DNA of 64,000 nucleotides from Candidatus Methylopumilus turicensis (GCF_000953015.1 NZ_LN794158.1:248001-312000); one strand, 5' to 3'. Positions 8,426 to 17,029 are shown, numbered from the stretch's first letter. Numbers and translations are program-made. Notes: generated by a model from the letters alone, not told the origin.

Positions 8426-11202
8426 TAATGCGCCGCTTCCCAATTGTTACCCACGCCAACCTCAGCCAATAATGGCACATCAAGTTTGGCCACGTTCTGC
8501 ATGAGCTGTGGCAACATTGTTTTGACTAAATCTAATTCTGCTTCAGGCACTTCAAGTACCAGCTCATCGTGAACTTGCATGATGAGTTTGGTTTGTAGTT
8601 GTTGAGCGGCGATCCAATTCTGAACGGCAATCATGGCAAGTTTAATCAGGTCGGCTGCGGTGCCTTGCATAGGGGCGTTAATGGCAGCTCGTTCTGCGCC
8701 AGCGCGACGCATGCCGTTGCTGCTATTAATTTCTGGTACCCATAGGCGTCTGCCAAAGTAGGTCTCTACATACCCTTTTTGTTTGGCGAGTTCGCGCGTG
8801 TCTTGCATGTAAGCTCGGACGCCTGGATAACGCGCAAAATAGCGTTCGATATAGCTTTGGGCGGCGCTACGGTCGATGTTGAGGTTTTGCGCTAAACCAA
8901 ATGCACTCATGCCATAAATCAACCCAAAGTTAATCACTTTGGCATAACGACGTTGTTCGCTGGTGACGGCTTCACGCTCGCATCCGAAAATCTCAGCGGC
9001 TGTTGCTCTGTGAATATCTTCGTTGTTAGCAAATGCGCTCAGCATGCCGTCATCTTGTGAAAGATGTGCCATGATGCGGAGCTCAATCTGTGAATAGTCG
9101 GCAGAGACAATGACGCTGCCAGTAGGCGCGATAAATGCTTCACGAATACGGCGACCTTCAGCGGTTCGTACAGGAATGTTTTGTAAGTTGGGATCTGAGC
9201 TTGCTAGACGGCCCGTAATGGCTACCGCTTGGTTGTAGCTTGTATGTACGCGCCCAGTTTGCGTATTAATCATTTTTGGCAGCTTGTCTGTATAGGTCGA
9301 CTTTAGTTTTGCCAACCCACGATACTCCAGTAGTACCTTGGGTAACGGGTAATCAAGCGCTAACTCTTGAAGTACGTCCTCATCGGTTGAAGGGGCGCCA
9401 GAAGGTGTTTTTTTGGTAGGCTTAATGCCAAGCTTGCCGAACAAAATCTCTTGTAGTTGTTTTGGGGAGGCTAAATTAAAAGGCTGGCCTGCAAGCTCGA
9501 AGGCTTGTTTTTCCAAGTCCATTAACTTCATGCCGATTTCATTGCTTTGGCGGTTAAGCATGCCTTGGTCGATCAGCACGCCATTGCGCTCAATCGTAAA
9601 AAGCACTTCGCGAGATGGCATTTCAACTTGGCTGTAAATGAAGTCTAACTTGTCATCAGCTTGAATGACTGGATACATGGCTTGGTGTAATTGCAGGGTA
9701 ATGTCTGCATCTTCTGCTGCGTAAGCTGCAGCCACCTCAACAGTGACTTGATTAAATCCAACCTGCTTAGCTCCCTTGCCAGCGATTTCATCAAAGCTGA
9801 TGGTTTTGATGCCCAAATGGCGCATCGCCAGGTCATCCATATTGTGCGTTTTATGTGATTCAAACACATATGACTGCAGCAACGTGTCATGCGCAATGCC
9901 ACGTAGGGCAATGCCATGATTAGCTAATACATGTTGGTCATATTTTAGATTCTGCCCAACTTTCTTGATGGCTGAATTTTCTAGAATGGGCCTCACTTTG
10001 GCTAAAGTTGCTGCTAAGTTAAGTTGAGCTGGTGCATCAAAATAATCATGCGTCAGTGGCAAATAAGCCCCCGAGCCAGCCTCAATGCTAAATGACATGC
10101 CGACGATTTTTGCAGTCATCGGGTCTAGTGACGTTGTTTCGGTATCAAAGCAAACTAGTTTAGCTTGGTTGATTTTGTCGAGCCAAACATCTAAATCAGC
10201 TTCACTCAGAATGGTTGCATAATTGCGGGTAGTGATTGGGGTGTAATCAACAGTCGTTTCTGTTGGGGGTGTATTAACAGTTTCGCTGGTGGGCGCGAAT
10301 AAATCGCCACTACTTGTTGGCACGGTAAGTGGTGTCACACTCACAGGCTCACCACCCATTGAATCTAATTCACGGCGCCAAGACTTAAAATCAAAGTGCT
10401 CAAACAATTCCGCCAGTTTATTTTTGTCCATTGCTCGTGGTGCAAGATCGCCTAAAGATTCTTGTATGCCGACATCACAACGAATCGTAATCAGTTCGCG
10501 CGCAGTTGGTATCCAAGGCAAGGCTTTACGTAAGTTTTCACCCACGACACCTGTAATTTCATCGGCATGCGCAACAATATTATCCAACGTGCCATATTGG
10601 GTGAGCCATTTGACCGCTGTTTTTGGGCCAACTTTTTCCACCCCTGGCACATTGTCGGAAGTGTCGCCGATTAAGGTGAGGTAATCAATAATGCGTTCAG
10701 GAGGCAAACCAAACTTATTGGTCACGCCAGCGATATCAAGGACTTCGTTGCTCATGGTATTCACGATGGTGACGTGTTCATTCACCAACTGAGCAATGTC
10801 TTTATCACCTGTAGAAATAATGACGCGGATACCTTCGCGTTCAGCTTGTTTAGCAAGCGCGCCGATAACATCGTCCGCCTCAACGCCTTCTTCCATAATC
10901 AGGGGCCATCCCATTGCCTTGATTGCCTCGTGCAGTGGCTCAACTTGTGCACGTAAATCGTCAGGCATTGAGGCGCGATTGGCTTTATATTCTGGATAAA
11001 TGTCGTCGCGGAAGGTTTTGCCTTTTGCATCAAAAATACACGCGCTATAATCAGCTGGGTATTCTTTATGTAAGCGTCTTAGCATGTTGAGTACGCCTTG
11101 AATCGCGCCAGTTGGCTCGTTTTGCCGATTGCGTAAATCTGGCATGGCGTGAAAGGCACGATAAAGGTAGGATGAACCATCCACTAACAACAATGTTTTC
11201 AT
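8425..11202 (-). CDS. polA: DNA polymerase I
   Basis: This 925-residue replication/repair polymerase has all three domains. The 5' nuclease starts MKTLLLVDGSSYLYRAFHA. A 3'-5' exonuclease around residue 350 keeps the DxE motif in CFDTETTSLD. The C-terminal polymerase has SADYSQIELRIMAHLS, the finger helix RRYAKVINFGLIYGMSAFGL and the palm MQVHDELVLEVPE. The start at 11202 is chosen because it gives the universal N-terminus; an open frame continues 66 codons further but has no homology-like sequence and runs into the divergent LOG gene. The stop overlaps the CinA-like start by one base. Only 15 bases separate its ATG from the divergent ATG at 11218. Confidence 0.98.
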   Translation of the reverse strand: MKTLLLVDGSSYLYRAFHAMPDLRNRQNEPTGAIQGVLNMLRRLHKEYPADYSACIFDAKGKTFRDDIYPEYKANRASMPDDLRAQVEPLHEAIKAMGWPLIMEEGVEADDVIGALAKQAEREGIRVIISTGDKDIAQLVNEHVTIVNTMSNEVLDIAGVTNKFGLPPERIIDYLTLIGDTSDNVPGVEKVGPKTAVKWLTQYGTLDNIVAHADEITGVVGENLRKALPWIPTARELITIRCDVGIQESLGDLAPRAMDKNKLAELFEHFDFKSWRRELDSMGGEPVSVTPLTVPTSSGDLFAPTSETVNTPPTETTVDYTPITTRNYATILSEADLDVWLDKINQAKLVCFDTETTSLDPMTAKIVGMSFSIEAGSGAYLPLTHDYFDAPAQLNLAATLAKVRPILENSAIKKVGQNLKYDQHVLANHGIALRGIAHDTLLQSYVFESHKTHNMDDLAMRHLGIKTISFDEIAGKGAKQVGFNQVTVEVAAAYAAEDADITLQLHQAMYPVIQADDKLDFIYSQVEMPSREVLFTIERNGVLIDQGMLNRQSNEIGMKLMDLEKQAFELAGQPFNLASPKQLQEILFGKLGIKPTKKTPSGAPSTDEDVLQELALDYPLPKVLLEYRGLAKLKSTYTDKLPKMINTQTGRVHTSYNQAVAITGRLASSDPNLQNIPVRTAEGRRIREAFIAPTGSVIVSADYSQIELRIMAHLSQDDGMLSAFANNEDIHRATAAEIFGCEREAVTSEQRRYAKVINFGLIYGMSAFGLAQNLNIDRSAAQSYIERYFARYPGVRAYMQDTRELAKQKGYVETYFGRRLWVPEINSSNGMRRAGAERAAINAPMQGTAADLIKLAMIAVQNWIAAQQLQTKLIMQVHDELVLEVPEAELDLVKTMLPQLMQNVAKLDVPLLAEVGVGNNWEAAH

Positions 11203-11217
11203 ATTTGGGTCTACATT

Positions 11218-11947
11218 ATGTCTGTTACAAAAAAAGTACCAAAAATCGCCGATCCTGATTTTCAGGGCGACCATCAAACAGCAAACGAATCCTGGCACGC
11301 ATTTGAGATTATGGCAGAATTCGTCGGTGCAACGGAAAGCCTGAAAGAAATCACACCAGCCGTTTCTATTTTTGGCAGTGCTCGCACAAAACCAAAGCAC
11401 GCTGATTATCTGTTAGCTGAAAAAATTGCACGGCTACTTTCCGATGCAGGTTTTACAGTCATATCGGGGGGGGGGGCCAGGCATCATGGAAGCGGCTAAT
11501 AAAGGCGCGCATCCCGGTATATCTCCAAGTGTTGGGCTCAATATTAATTTGCCACATGAGCAAACCAGCAATCCTTATCAAGACATCAGTCTGGATTTCA
11601 AACATTTTTTTATGCGTAAAGTGATGTTTGTGAAATACGCATCTGCTTATGTGGTCATGCCGGGGGGCTTCGGCACTTTGGATGAATTGCTCGAGGCGAT
11701 GACGCTGGTGCAAACAGGAAAGTCACGTCGTATTCCAATTATTCTAGTGGGCACCAAATTTTGGGGTGGTTTGGTTGACTGGTTTCGTAAAACCTTGATC
11801 TCAGAAGCCATGATTGAGGCCGATGATATGGACTTAATCCAAGTGATTGACGATCCTCATGAGGTGGTTGCAGCGATATTTAAGCATTACGAAACGCGTG
11901 GCTTTGAGCTTTCCGCCGCTGAACGTAAGACGCAGCTTTATCTCTAG
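11218..11947 (+). pseudogene. LOG-family (TIGR00730) Rossmann-fold protein, frame broken at a G11 tract
   Basis: Two overlapping frames together encode a complete LOG-like protein of about 242 residues. The first (11218-11499) gives the usual N-terminal ESWHAFEIMAEFVGATESL and AVSIFGSARTKPKH. The second continues with PGIMEAANKGAHPG, MPGGFGTLDELLEAMT and a normal C-terminus to 11947. The break is exactly in the SGGGPGIMEAA motif, where 11 G occur (11466-11476); 10 would restore the frame. LOG proteins are nucleotide-5'-monophosphate phosphoribohydrolases. As given the gene is inactive, but the rest is intact, which suggests a very recent slip, phase-variable slippage, or a sequencing error. 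It is divergent from polA with a 15-base gap. Confidence 0.85.
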
Positions 11948-12030
11948 GACAAAAACGCTTTACCGACAAGCATAGCTTTTTGATAGAATGAAATTTATCT
12001 TAGTTTTTGCGCATTAAGCGCGGGAATCCT

Positions 12031-12390
12031 ATGCGTATTCAACATTTGTTTTTGCTTTTAGTGTTAGCTTCCCCCATCACTTACATGTCTGCTCAAGCGG
12101 CAGATAAAAAGCCAGTGCCCGCGGATGTAGAGCCCTTGCCTGAAGCGTTGCCACCACCGGGTGTGATTGAGGCTAATCCGAATGATGAGCCAGAAATCAC
12201 CATTGTCAAAAAAGGTGAAACAACTGTTGAAGAATACCGCATGCATGGTGAGCTTTACATGCAAAAAATCACGCCTTCAACTGGCAAGCCTTATTATTTG
12301 ATGAAGCAAGATCAAGAAGGAGGATGGTCTAAGTTTGATGGGCCAGCAGCCCCTTTAGTCATTCCTAAGTGGGTGATTTTTAGATTCTAA
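12031..12390 (+). CDS. DUF2782 family periplasmic protein
   Basis: A small protein of 119 residues, recognised as DUF2782, a family common in betaproteobacteria with no known function. It begins MRIQHLFLLLVLASPITYM with a signal peptide ending near AQA (residue 23). A Pro/Glu-rich stretch follows (PVPADVEPLPEALPPPG). The conserved part EITIVKKGETTVEEYRMHG, then LYMQKITPSTGKPYYLM, ends at IPKWVIFRF. The ATG at 12031 is preferred over an upstream TTG at 12007 because it starts the signal peptide directly. It sits upstream of thrB, as in many relatives, 83 bases after the broken LOG gene. Confidence 0.85.
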   Translation: MRIQHLFLLLVLASPITYMSAQAADKKPVPADVEPLPEALPPPGVIEANPNDEPEITIVKKGETTVEEYRMHGELYMQKITPSTGKPYYLMKQDQEGGWSKFDGPAAPLVIPKWVIFRF

Positions 12391-12464
12391 ATTTTGCTTC
12401 ATGACGGGGGTTTATTTCCATTGAAAACGCCTGTTTAATTTAAAGCATTTAACGTAAAGCTGTT

Positions 12465-13415
12465 ATGTCCGTATTTACCACCGTCTCTAAAGATGAATTA
12501 ATTCCTTGGCTCCAAGCATACCCATTAGGGGAGTTACTTGAGCTCCAAGGTATTTCATCTGGCATCTCGAATACCAACTACTTTGTGACCACGACCACGG
12601 GTCGCTATGTGCTGACTTTATTTGAAGAGCATGGCGCAGAAGAGTTGCCGTACTTTTTAAGCTTGATGACCCACTTAGCAGAGCGTGGTGTGCCGTGTCC
12701 GCACCCAGTGATGCGCCTCGACGGCGTCATGTTAGATGAGCTCAATGGCAAGCCAGCGGCTATGGTCACTTGCCTTGCTGGCCGTGATGTTGTTAAGCCA
12801 TCTGTTGCGCAGTGTGCCGAATTAGGCAAAGTGCTCGCCAATTTGCATGTGGCCGGTGCCAGTTTTACTGGCAATAATCAAGATACGCGAGATGTCGTTT
12901 GGCGTGAAGCAGCGGCTAAGAGCGTTTTAGATTTTTTGAGCGCTGATGATCAAGTGATGCTCAAGCAAATGATGGATCGCCAAGCGCGATTAGATCTTCA
13001 AGTACTACCACAGGGCGTCATTCATGCGGATTTATTCCGTGATAATGTTTTATTTGATGGCGACAAAATCGGTGGTGTGATTGATTTTTATTACGCTTGT
13101 CGTGGCGCTTATCTTTACGATGTTGCGATTGCAGTGAATGATTGGTGCGTCAACGATGATGGTTCATTAGATGCATCACGCGTGAAAGCGTTGATCACAA
13201 ATTATCATCAGATAAGGCCATTCACCCAAGCGGAACATGCTGCCTGGCCAAGCATGCTAACCATTGCTGCGCTTCGATTTTGGTTATCGCGCTTAAAAGA
13301 TAAGCACTTTCCTCAAGCGGGGGAATTGACACACGCGAAAGACCCGCAGCACTTTAAGAAAATATTACAATGGGGCATTACGCATCAAGCTGAAATCTCA
13401 GCGATGTGGGTTTAA
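12465..13415 (+). CDS. thrB: Homoserine kinase, aminoglycoside-phosphotransferase type
   Basis: This 316-residue cytosolic kinase phosphorylates homoserine in threonine synthesis. It belongs to the APH/choline-kinase-like ThrB class, not the GHMP class of E. coli. Evidence is the N-terminus MSVFTTVSKDELIPWLQAYP, the phosphate-binding loop ISSGISNTNYFVTTT, the Brenner motif GVIHADLFRDNVLF (about residues 184-197) and the GGVIDFYYACRGAYLYDVA metal segment. Length is normal. It follows DUF2782 by 74 bases and precedes a BPSS1780-type membrane protein by 21 bases. No threonine attenuator was seen upstream. Confidence 0.95.
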   Translation: MSVFTTVSKDELIPWLQAYPLGELLELQGISSGISNTNYFVTTTTGRYVLTLFEEHGAEELPYFLSLMTHLAERGVPCPHPVMRLDGVMLDELNGKPAAMVTCLAGRDVVKPSVAQCAELGKVLANLHVAGASFTGNNQDTRDVVWREAAAKSVLDFLSADDQVMLKQMMDRQARLDLQVLPQGVIHADLFRDNVLFDGDKIGGVIDFYYACRGAYLYDVAIAVNDWCVNDDGSLDASRVKALITNYHQIRPFTQAEHAAWPSMLTIAALRFWLSRLKDKHFPQAGELTHAKDPQHFKKILQWGITHQAEISAMWV

Positions 13416-13436
13416 TAGATTGAAATTGGAAAAAAT

Positions 13437-14264
13437 ATGACGTTTAGATCAAAAGTGAAACTAGGTTTTAGCTGGGTGACTGACAGTTTAGCGCTTTTCA
13501 AACAGCATCCTGCTAAGTGGATGGGTTTGTCTTCCCTGTATCTCGTTTTTTTTCAGTTCTTACCCATTCTGCTACTCGGCATTATTGAGCAAATTAATCA
13601 AGCGCATGGCTCGATCATTATCTTGTTTTTGGTTGGTTTATTGGGTTTGGCGTTAACGTTTAGCTGGCCAATTTTTACTTCAGTCGTGATTGGTGTTTGT
13701 CGCGAAACGCACGCCGAAAGAACGACCTCAGTGACAGAAATTTTTCATCGAGTGAAGCCACACGCGCAACAATTAATCTTCTTGGGGGTGGTTTTCTTTG
13801 TCTATCGTTTAATTATGATTGCACTGACAGAAGCTGACATTCAATCGATGGATATCCAACAGATGGATAAAGAGGTGATGCCTATTGGTTTTTGGTGGTT
13901 AATGCTTAAATTGTTGATCTTGCAAGTACCACTTTTATTAGCCACCTGGTACTCTCCGCTGCTGATTTCCTATCATCAATATTCTGTATTTAAGTCTATT
14001 GGGCACAGTGTTTGGGCTGCCTTACACAATATCACGGCATTGGTTACCGCTTGGGTCGCCCTGACATTAGCGGTTGTGGGCGTGATGTTAGTCCTTGGCC
14101 TTGTGATTGGTGTGATCGCAATTTTCGCAAAAGGGATTGCGGCGTTTCTAGGCATGATGCTCATTATGTTTGTGTCGTTAATGGCAACGGCCTTCTTATT
14201 CTCCATCCAATACTTCAGTTTCTTGTCGATGTATTACAAAAAAGGCGAAGATTTCGTTAGCTAA
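13437..14264 (+). CDS. BPSS1780-family inner-membrane protein
   Basis: A 275-residue protein with about six membrane segments and no enzymatic motif. The N-terminus VTDSLALFKQHPAKWMGL precedes the first helix, and long hydrophobic runs lie near residues 32-52, 60-85, 115-128, 150-175, 205-235 and 240-262. It resembles the BPSS1780 family of betaproteobacteria, usually found close to thrB and uvrD as here. Function is unknown. It starts 21 bases after thrB and is likely co-transcribed. It converges on uvrD with 26 bases between stops, across a 13-base inverted repeat. Confidence 0.75.
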   Translation: MTFRSKVKLGFSWVTDSLALFKQHPAKWMGLSSLYLVFFQFLPILLLGIIEQINQAHGSIIILFLVGLLGLALTFSWPIFTSVVIGVCRETHAERTTSVTEIFHRVKPHAQQLIFLGVVFFVYRLIMIALTEADIQSMDIQQMDKEVMPIGFWWLMLKLLILQVPLLLATWYSPLLISYHQYSVFKSIGHSVWAALHNITALVTAWVALTLAVVGVMLVLGLVIGVIAIFAKGIAAFLGMMLIMFVSLMATAFLFSIQYFSFLSMYYKKGEDFVS

Positions 14265-14271
14265 GCTGATG

Positions 14272-14313
14272 ATGCAAAACTAGATCTGAATTACGCTTTT
14301 TCTAGTTTTGCAT
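14272..14313. terminator. 13-bp inverted repeat between convergent genes
   Basis: The arms ATGCAAAACTAGA (14272-14284) and its exact complement (14301-14313) enclose a 16-base loop. The right arm lies inside the last codons of uvrD and the loop contains the uvrD stop, so both convergent transcripts would fold here. There is no long U tract after either side, so it may work as a weak bidirectional terminator or a 3'-end stabiliser. The perfect pairing is directly visible; the function is inferred. Confidence 0.5.
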
Positions 14314-16498
14314 ATTCCATCGCAAGCCACTTAAGGCCTTCCCGTCCAAAGTTAATTTGGATGCGCATATCGCTGGCATTCCCCTCGTAGCTCACCACCA
14401 CACCTTGCCCAAATTTAGCATGTGTTACGGCTTGGCCTATCTTCCAAGGCATCGCCGATTTTTGTTCGCTACTGCTCACTGTTGGTGCGCCTTGATAGCT
14501 GTTGTCATAATGACTAGACATGCTTGGTTTTGGGGCTGGTTTGCTGTTCAGGCGTTTTAACAAAGCATCAGGAATCTCATCTAAAAATCGCGAAGCAATG
14601 CCATAACGAATTTGCCCATGGAGCATGCGGCTTTGCGCGTGGCTCAAGTAAAGTCGTTGTCTTGCGCGGGTCACTGCTACATACATCAAGCGACGTTCTT
14701 CCTCTAAGCCGTTATTTTCGTACAGGCTATTTTCATGCGGGCATAAGCCCTCTTCTAGCCCGCTGATAAATACTCCTTTAAACTCCAATCCTTTTGCGGC
14801 ATGAACCGTCATCATCTGCAAAGCGTCAGCCCCAACATCTGCTTGGTGTTCACCTGCCTCAAGACTGGCATGGGTTAAGAATTCAGTCAGGCCGCTGCTA
14901 TTATCTTCTAGGGCATCGCTATTATTATTCATAAAGCTTACCGCGGCGTTAATCAACTCATCCAAGTTGGCGATACGGTCTTCGCCTTCTTTTTCTAGTT
15001 GATAGAAGTTTTTGAGGCCAGACATCGTGGTTGCAATCTCAGTCATTTCAGTGAGCGTTATGCCTTTTGCATCATCTTGAATTTGCTTAATCAACGACAC
15101 AAAGCCCTCCAAGCCTTTACCTGGACGCCCATTGCCAACCTTGTTAATCGCGGCTTGCCACAGGCTACAATCCTGCGCGCGTGCTGATTCTTGAAGTTGC
15201 TCCAAGCTACGCGCACCAATGCCGCGAGTTGGGAAATTAATTACGCGTAATAAAGCGACATCATCTTCTGGATTGTTAATCAGCCGTAAATACGCCATAG
15301 CATGTTTAATTTCGGCACGCTCAAAAAAGCGCAGCCCACCGTAAACGCGATAAGGAATATTGTTTGAAAATAGCGCATGTTCAATCACACGAGATTGCGC
15401 GTTGGATCGATAGAGTAGGGCGATATCATTAAGCGCCCAGCCATCGCTGTGGAGCATCTTGACTTCATCAACAATAAAGCTCGCTTCATCTATGTCGTTA
15501 TAGGCTTGATAAACACGGACCGGCTCTCCCTCGCCAGCGGATGTCCATAAGTTCTTACCCAAGCGATTTTTGTTATTTGAAATAATCGCATTGGCCGCAT
15601 CCAAAATATTGCTGTGTGAGCGGTAGTTTTCTTCGAGTTTTACAATGTTCTGTACTTTAAAATCCACCTCAAAGTCACGCATATTGCCCACGCGCGCACC
15701 GCGGAAAGCGTAAATCGATTGGTCATCGTCCCCCACTGCAAAAATACAGTTATTCGGTTCTTCTTTGCCCATGCCAGCAAATAACTTGAGCCACATATAT
15801 TGCAGTTTGTTGGTGTCTTGAAACTCATCGACCAAGATGTATTTAAAGCGTGCTTGGTAATGCTTGCGAATATTGGTGTCGCGACTTAAAAGCTCATAGC
15901 AACGCAACAATAACTCCGCAAAATCCACCACGCCTTCGCGTTGGCATTGCTTGTCGTATTCTTCAAAAATCTCACGCATGCGCTGTGAGTGTGGGTCATA
16001 AGCATCCACGCTGTGCGCACGCAGGCCTTCTTCTTTGCAGCTATTGATATAGCCCATTACTTGTTTAGGTGGGAATTTCTCATCATCTACATTCATGACT
16101 TTCATCAGGCGCTTAATCGCAGAAAGCTGATCGGCAGAATCTAAAATCTGGAAAGTAGCAGGCAATAAAGCTTCACGATGGTGGGCTCTTAGTAAGCGAT
16201 TGCATAGCCCGTGAAAAGTCCCCACCCACATACCGCGCGTATTAATCGGCAACATTGCGGTCAGTCTTGTGAGCATTTCTTTCGCGGCTTTATTGGTGAA
16301 CGTGACCGCTAATAATCCAGTAGGCGAAACCTGACCTGTTTGAATCAACCAAGCAATCCGCGTCGTGAGCACGCGTGTTTTGCCACTGCCAGCACCCGCT
16401 AAAATGAGCGCGGATTGATGTGGCAAAGTCACCGCTTCTAATTGCTTGTTATTGAGTCCGGTAAGGAGTGAATCTTGAGATGCGTTTGATGTTGTCAT
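14291..16498 (-). CDS. uvrD: ATP-dependent DNA helicase UvrD/PcrA type
   Basis: This superfamily 1A helicase of 735 residues acts in nucleotide excision and mismatch repair. Motifs in order are Walker A LAGAGSGKTRVLTTRIAWL (near residue 35), VTFTNKAAKEM, Walker B ILVDEFQDTN, GDDDQSIYAFRGA, the LEENYRSHSNIL arginine motif, and C-terminal MTVHAAKGLEFKGVF and YVAVTRARQRLYLSHAQ. The tail keeps the QAVTHAKFGQGVVVSYEG Tudor-like segment that binds RNA polymerase. The start at 16498 (MTTSNASQ) is preferred; 13 further in-frame codons upstream look random. It is convergent with the BPSS1780 gene. Confidence 0.96.
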   Translation of the reverse strand: MTTSNASQDSLLTGLNNKQLEAVTLPHQSALILAGAGSGKTRVLTTRIAWLIQTGQVSPTGLLAVTFTNKAAKEMLTRLTAMLPINTRGMWVGTFHGLCNRLLRAHHREALLPATFQILDSADQLSAIKRLMKVMNVDDEKFPPKQVMGYINSCKEEGLRAHSVDAYDPHSQRMREIFEEYDKQCQREGVVDFAELLLRCYELLSRDTNIRKHYQARFKYILVDEFQDTNKLQYMWLKLFAGMGKEEPNNCIFAVGDDDQSIYAFRGARVGNMRDFEVDFKVQNIVKLEENYRSHSNILDAANAIISNNKNRLGKNLWTSAGEGEPVRVYQAYNDIDEASFIVDEVKMLHSDGWALNDIALLYRSNAQSRVIEHALFSNNIPYRVYGGLRFFERAEIKHAMAYLRLINNPEDDVALLRVINFPTRGIGARSLEQLQESARAQDCSLWQAAINKVGNGRPGKGLEGFVSLIKQIQDDAKGITLTEMTEIATTMSGLKNFYQLEKEGEDRIANLDELINAAVSFMNNNSDALEDNSSGLTEFLTHASLEAGEHQADVGADALQMMTVHAAKGLEFKGVFISGLEEGLCPHENSLYENNGLEEERRLMYVAVTRARQRLYLSHAQSRMLHGQIRYGIASRFLDEIPDALLKRLNSKPAPKPSMSSHYDNSYQGAPTVSSSEQKSAMPWKIGQAVTHAKFGQGVVVSYEGNASDMRIQINFGREGLKWLAMEYAKLEKA

Positions 16499-16636
16499 GT
16501 TGAGATTATCGCAGGTCGGTGCTACTTCGAGAACCACTTAAACGTGATTAAATAATCTTGAACTTTACTCAAGTATTGTCGGTCTTTAGTAGTGCGATGG
16601 TGATGTTGAATATTCAATGAATAATCAAGTCACTGT

Positions 16637-16712
16637 CCCACGCTTCCCTCCCTGAGCGTGGCGCCTTTTAAGGCATTTCGCCCCGACCGATCCCCTTGGT
16701 CGGGGCTTTTTT
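16637..16712 (+). ncRNA. Candidate small regulatory RNA with C-rich loops
   Basis: There is no open frame here, yet the plus strand ends in a strong intrinsic terminator that no upstream plus-strand gene can explain, since uvrD is transcribed away. Three consecutive hairpins are seen. The first is CCACGCT pairing with AGCGTGG around a ten-base loop containing CCCTCCCT. The second is GCCT/AGGC around TTTA. The third is the terminator at 16681-16705. A loop rich in CUCCC could pair with Shine-Dalgarno sequences, as in several trans-acting sRNAs. The 5' end is not defined; it may begin anywhere from about 16590. No clear promoter was found. Existence is inferred. Confidence 0.4.
16681..16712 (+). 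terminator. Intrinsic terminator, orphan on the plus strand
   Basis: The stem CCCCGACC/GGTCGGGG (16681-16688 with 16698-16705) is followed directly by C and seven or more T. Geometry is that of a classic Rho-independent terminator for plus-strand transcription. No protein gene precedes it on that strand for over 2 kb, which is why a small RNA is suspected. Confidence 0.7.
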
Positions 16713-16725
16713 TCACACTTTACTT

Positions 16726-16886
16726 GCCAGTTTACTGGCTTATGGCATGTGAACAATCGGCTTCAGCTGATATGTTCCATGGACACAACCCTTGCGGTTG
16801 GTAAATTGGGGAAGCCCCTTGCGGGCTTGGCGCAAAACAAATCGCTTTAGCGATTATGATTTTGCGGACAAGCCACTTGCTGGCTT
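16726..16886. repeat. Array of six short hairpins at 27-31 nt pitch
   Basis: Six perfect or near-perfect hairpins follow one another at 16726-16739, 16756-16771, 16786-16800, 16812-16828, 16840-16855 and 16870-16886. Stems are 5-6 bp and all different, but loops are conserved: TTTA, TTCA, CTTGC, CTTGC, TTTA, CTTGC. Two are nested in longer stems (GAACA/TGTTC around the second; CGCAAAA/TTTTGCG around the fifth). Differing stems with kept pairing suggest selection for structure. The units are not identical, so this is not a CRISPR or simple tandem repeat. Function unknown. Confidence 0.65.
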
Positions 16887-17000
16887 TGGTGAAATTCTCG
16901 GCGAAGATAAACTTGATAATTAGTAAATCCGAAAACTTCTCTTGATGTCATTCCAGCCTAAGAGCCAATATTCATTTTAATTAGCACATCAACTTCAAAA

Positions 17001-17029
17001 TGGACCCCGCATTAGATGCGGGGTGACGG
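17001..17029. repeat. REP-like palindromic element
   Basis: The 8-bp stem CCCCGCAT/ATGCGGGG around a TAG loop is flanked by TGGA on the left and TGACGG on the right. This is the general layout of dispersed extragenic palindromes in many proteobacteria. A lone GTCATTCC about 50 bases upstream may be the remnant of a partner end. Only one copy is seen in this window, so its repeat nature is inferred from form. Confidence 0.45.

Noticed and set aside
11203-11400. Open frame extending polA by 66 codons at its N-terminus
   Set aside because: The extension is Cys/Phe-rich, unlike any polymerase start, and lies across the divergent LOG coding region; MKTLLLVDGSS at 11202 is the family N-terminus.
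16726-16886. Hairpin array considered as a CRISPR or a coding repeat
   Set aside because: The units share loops but not sequence, so they are not CRISPR repeats. A frame across part of it (PLRLV, PLRAW, PLAGF) follows from the hairpin bases and has no start or ribosome site.
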